Shown here: positions 5,805-7,118 of the stretch, in pieces | Layout of the letters: the number at the start of each line of letters is the position of its first letter | Numbering within the stretch: position 1 is the stretch's first letter | Source: an uncultured Lachnospiraceae bacterium | GTDB lineage: Bacteria > Bacillota > Clostridia > Lachnospirales > Lachnospiraceae | Reading direction: 5' to 3' | Assembly (NCBI GenBank): GCA_945836565.1 | Contig: CAMALN010000078.1 | Span: 1-7,118 of the forward strand | DNA: 7,118 bases | Notes under the pieces: generated by a model | Seen by the model: the letters and a program-made list of their open reading frames with translations, nothing else | Told to the model about the DNA's origin: nothing | Databases searched by the model: none | Position numbers and translations under genes: made by a program

Positions 5805-6533
5805 TTATAAATCCTTTATTATCTCGGATGCTATCATAAGTCCTGCAACCGATGGTACATACGCAATGCTCCCCGGTATACTCCTCTTCCCCTGCAAAAG
5901 CTCCTGTTCTAAACCAGTCTTCACTTCTTCGCTCACACCCTGTTGCTCCTTAATCGGCGGTTCTGTCGAATACACGCATTTTACCCCGCTTATGCCTCTT
6001 TTTTTCAGCTCGTATCTCATAACCTTCGCAAGCGGACACACACTTGTCTTCTCAATATATGATATTTTAAATGCGCCGGGATCCAGCTTATTGCCTGCTC
6101 CCATGCTACTTATCACAGGAACCCCAGTCTCTTTGGCTCTTGCTATTATATCTATCTTAGCCGTAACTGTGTCAACGGCATCAACCACATAATCATACTG
6201 TGTAAAATCAAAGGTGTCCGCATTCTCAGGAAGGTAGAAGCATATCCTCGCCTCCACCTGAGCCTCAGGATTGATATCCAATATTCTCTCCTTCATCACA
6301 TCAACCTTGTTTCTTCCAATCGTTGAATGGAGGGCGATAATCTGTCGGTTGATATTCGTCTCTGACACCGTATCTGCATCTATAAGGGTAAATTCACCAA
6401 CTCCGCTTCTGGCAAGTGCTTCAGCTACATACCCTCCTACTCCTCCTACTCCGAATATGGCCACTCTTTTCCCTCTAAGTCTGTCCAGCTTCTGCCGCCC
6501 CAGCAAAAGCTCAGTTCTCGCAAATTGCTTCAT
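5805..6533 (-). CDS. tcdA: tRNA threonylcarbamoyladenosine dehydratase
   Basis: A 242-residue ThiF/MoeB/HesA-fold (E1-like) enzyme of the TcdA (CsdL/YgdL) branch. It uses ATP to cyclise t6A37 of ANN-reading tRNAs into ct6A, improving decoding. The N-terminal FARTELLLGRQKLDRLRGKRV is followed by the nucleotide-binding loop GVGGVGG (28-34), acidic DADTVSETNINRQ (52-64), RNK at 74-76, DAVDT (118-122) and SSMGAGNKLDP (142-152). The family block CPLAKVMRYELKKRGI is at 166-181 and YSTEPPI at 188-194. It lacks the CxxC zinc sites and catalytic cysteine of true sulfur-carrier activators such as ThiF and MoeB, which favours TcdA. TGAGGT is 6 bases before the ATG. A terminator ends only about 25 bases upstream, leaving no clear promoter. 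There is no evident terminator between tcdA and the cysK promoter. Confidence 0.95.
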   Translation of the reverse strand: MKQFARTELLLGRQKLDRLRGKRVAIFGVGGVGGYVAEALARSGVGEFTLIDADTVSETNINRQIIALHSTIGRNKVDVMKERILDINPEAQVEARICFYLPENADTFDFTQYDYVVDAVDTVTAKIDIIARAKETGVPVISSMGAGNKLDPGAFKISYIEKTSVCPLAKVMRYELKKRGISGVKCVYSTEPPIKEQQGVSEEVKTGLEQELLQGKRSIPGSIAYVPSVAGLMIASEIIKDL

Positions 6534-6558
6534 ATCTCTACCTCATTAAATCCTTATC

Positions 6559-6590
6559 AAAAAAGTTCCTATTCTTCATAGGAACTTTTT
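6559..6590 (-). terminator. Intrinsic terminator, potentially bidirectional, after the exported-protein gene
   Basis: A 13-bp perfect stem (6560-6572 with 6578-6590) around a 5-base TCTTC loop, with A/T runs at both ends, so on the - strand it ends in six T residues. It lies about 10 bases past the stop of the upstream gene and about 25 bases before the tcdA start. Confidence 0.88.
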
Positions 6591-6599
6591 CATTTAATA

Positions 6600-7118
6600 T
6601 TAAAATGTAAATGTGTTTTCAAGATCCTTCACGAGTCCTTCATCCCCCGGATGGAACTCTATAGCCACATAGTGAAGGAGATTATCTACATCAGGTGCTA
6701 AAAAGAAATAGGTCACAAGATACAAATCATAATCCTGATAATAACCATATACCTGCTTAGCTTCATAGCCACCGATATATACAGTAGCGCCCGTCAAATC
6801 CTGTGCACCCTCTCCTTCCATGTATGCATATATATTTGTTGCAGCCTGCTCCGGATCATCTAAATCATCATAGGTACATAATGTAAGTATCGCGCTTTGG
6901 TCCGGTCTTGAAAACTGAGCCCAAGTATAATATACATCCGCAATATCCTCAGCCTCAATGAATGTAACCCACTCTCCCGGCAGGGTTACATAACCATTTG
7001 TAGCATCGCCTACGGTTTTGCCGTCAACAGTGTCGTCTACTGCCTCTTCCGTAGTCGCTGTAGTTTCTTCCGTATATTCTTCTGTATCTTCTGTTATGTC
7101 TTCTTCAGTATCTTCTGT
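6600..7118 (-). CDS. Unrecognised, probably exported protein with a Thr/Glu/Asp-rich linker; 5' end outside the window
   Basis: The frame is open from the window edge (7118) to the TAA at 6600, giving 172 C-terminal residues; the true start is beyond the window. An internal Met at 6821 gives a 73-residue fragment that is not a real gene start, since the frame continues upstream without a stop. The visible N-terminal part, about 35 residues, is low-complexity and very acidic, with TEDTEED and TEDTEEY repeats and then TTATTEEA, like a linker after a signal peptide, lipobox or membrane anchor. It is followed by a compact domain of about 130 residues starting near GYVTLPGEW and rich in Tyr, Asp and Trp, with only one cysteine. 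I do not recognise the domain. Surface or lipoprotein location is inferred from the linker only. A strong terminator follows. Confidence 0.82.
   Translation of the reverse strand, partial: TEDTEEDITEDTEEYTEETTATTEEAVDDTVDGKTVGDATNGYVTLPGEWVTFIEAEDIADVYYTWAQFSRPDQSAILTLCTYDDLDDPEQAATNIYAYMEGEGAQDLTGATVYIGGYEAKQVYGYYQDYDLYLVTYFFLAPDVDNLLHYVAIEFHPGDEGLVKDLENTFTF
7028..7118 (-). repeat. Short degenerate tandem repeat coding a Thr/Glu/Asp linker
   Basis: On the - strand, ACAGAAGATAC recurs at 24-base spacing (7118 and 7094), with further degenerate ACGGAAGAA and ACGGAAGAG units, coding 8-residue TEDTEE-type repeats. It continues off the window edge, so the copy number is unknown. Confidence 0.55.

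Noticed and set aside
7028..7118. CRISPR or intergenic satellite at the right edge
   Set aside because: The repeats are in frame, degenerate and lack spacers; they encode a Thr/Glu/Asp linker.

Overview
This window looks like a chromosomal segment from a spore-forming, low-GC anaerobic Firmicute, most likely one of the Clostridia and probably Lachnospiraceae. The main reasons are a complete cotJA-cotJB-cotJC spore-coat operon, AT-rich intergenic DNA with AGGAGG-type ribosome binding sites, short U-tailed intrinsic terminators and frequent ATA isoleucine codons. The family-level placement is inference. There is no sign of mobile elements, CRISPR, tRNA or rRNA genes, so it reads as ordinary core genome.

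Layout. Positions 25-1372 on the + strand hold ung (uracil-DNA glycosylase) and a histidine-phosphatase-family gene, probably one transcript, ending in a hairpin that contains the phosphatase stop codon. Everything else lies on the - strand. Reading right to left along the window, that is 5' to 3' for these genes, the order is as follows. First comes the 3' part of an unrecognised, probably exported protein (7118-6600), closed by a terminator. Next is tcdA (6533-5805, tRNA t6A dehydratase). Then comes cysK (5666-4728, cysteine synthase) behind a perfect-consensus sigma-A promoter and a 17-bp palindrome, with its own terminator. The cotJABC operon (4590-3424) follows with a 5'-UTR hairpin and a strong terminator. 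Last is an overlapping pair made of a metallo-beta-lactamase-fold hydrolase (3286-2384) and a UPF0104/YbhN-type multi-pass membrane protein (2399-1335), whose 3' end overlaps the phosphatase gene tail-to-tail by 38 bp.

How the genes work together. cotJABC is a tightly coupled unit: the cotJA stop is one base from the cotJB start, and the cotJB stop and cotJC start share a base. It encodes two small coat proteins and a manganese-catalase-fold protein for the spore coat. The hydrolase and membrane protein are translationally overlapping and may act together. cysK appears to be separately promoted and probably repressed by a cysteine or sulfur regulator. Ung, TcdA and the phosphatase are housekeeping functions with no evident link to each other.

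I did not find a convincing new multi-gene system. The most informative non-coding signals are the cysK promoter and palindrome, the cotJA leader (hairpin plus a start codon that must lie downstream of the ribosome binding site), the alternative hairpins in the convergent overlap, and a terminator placed so close to tcdA that it leaves almost no room for a promoter.
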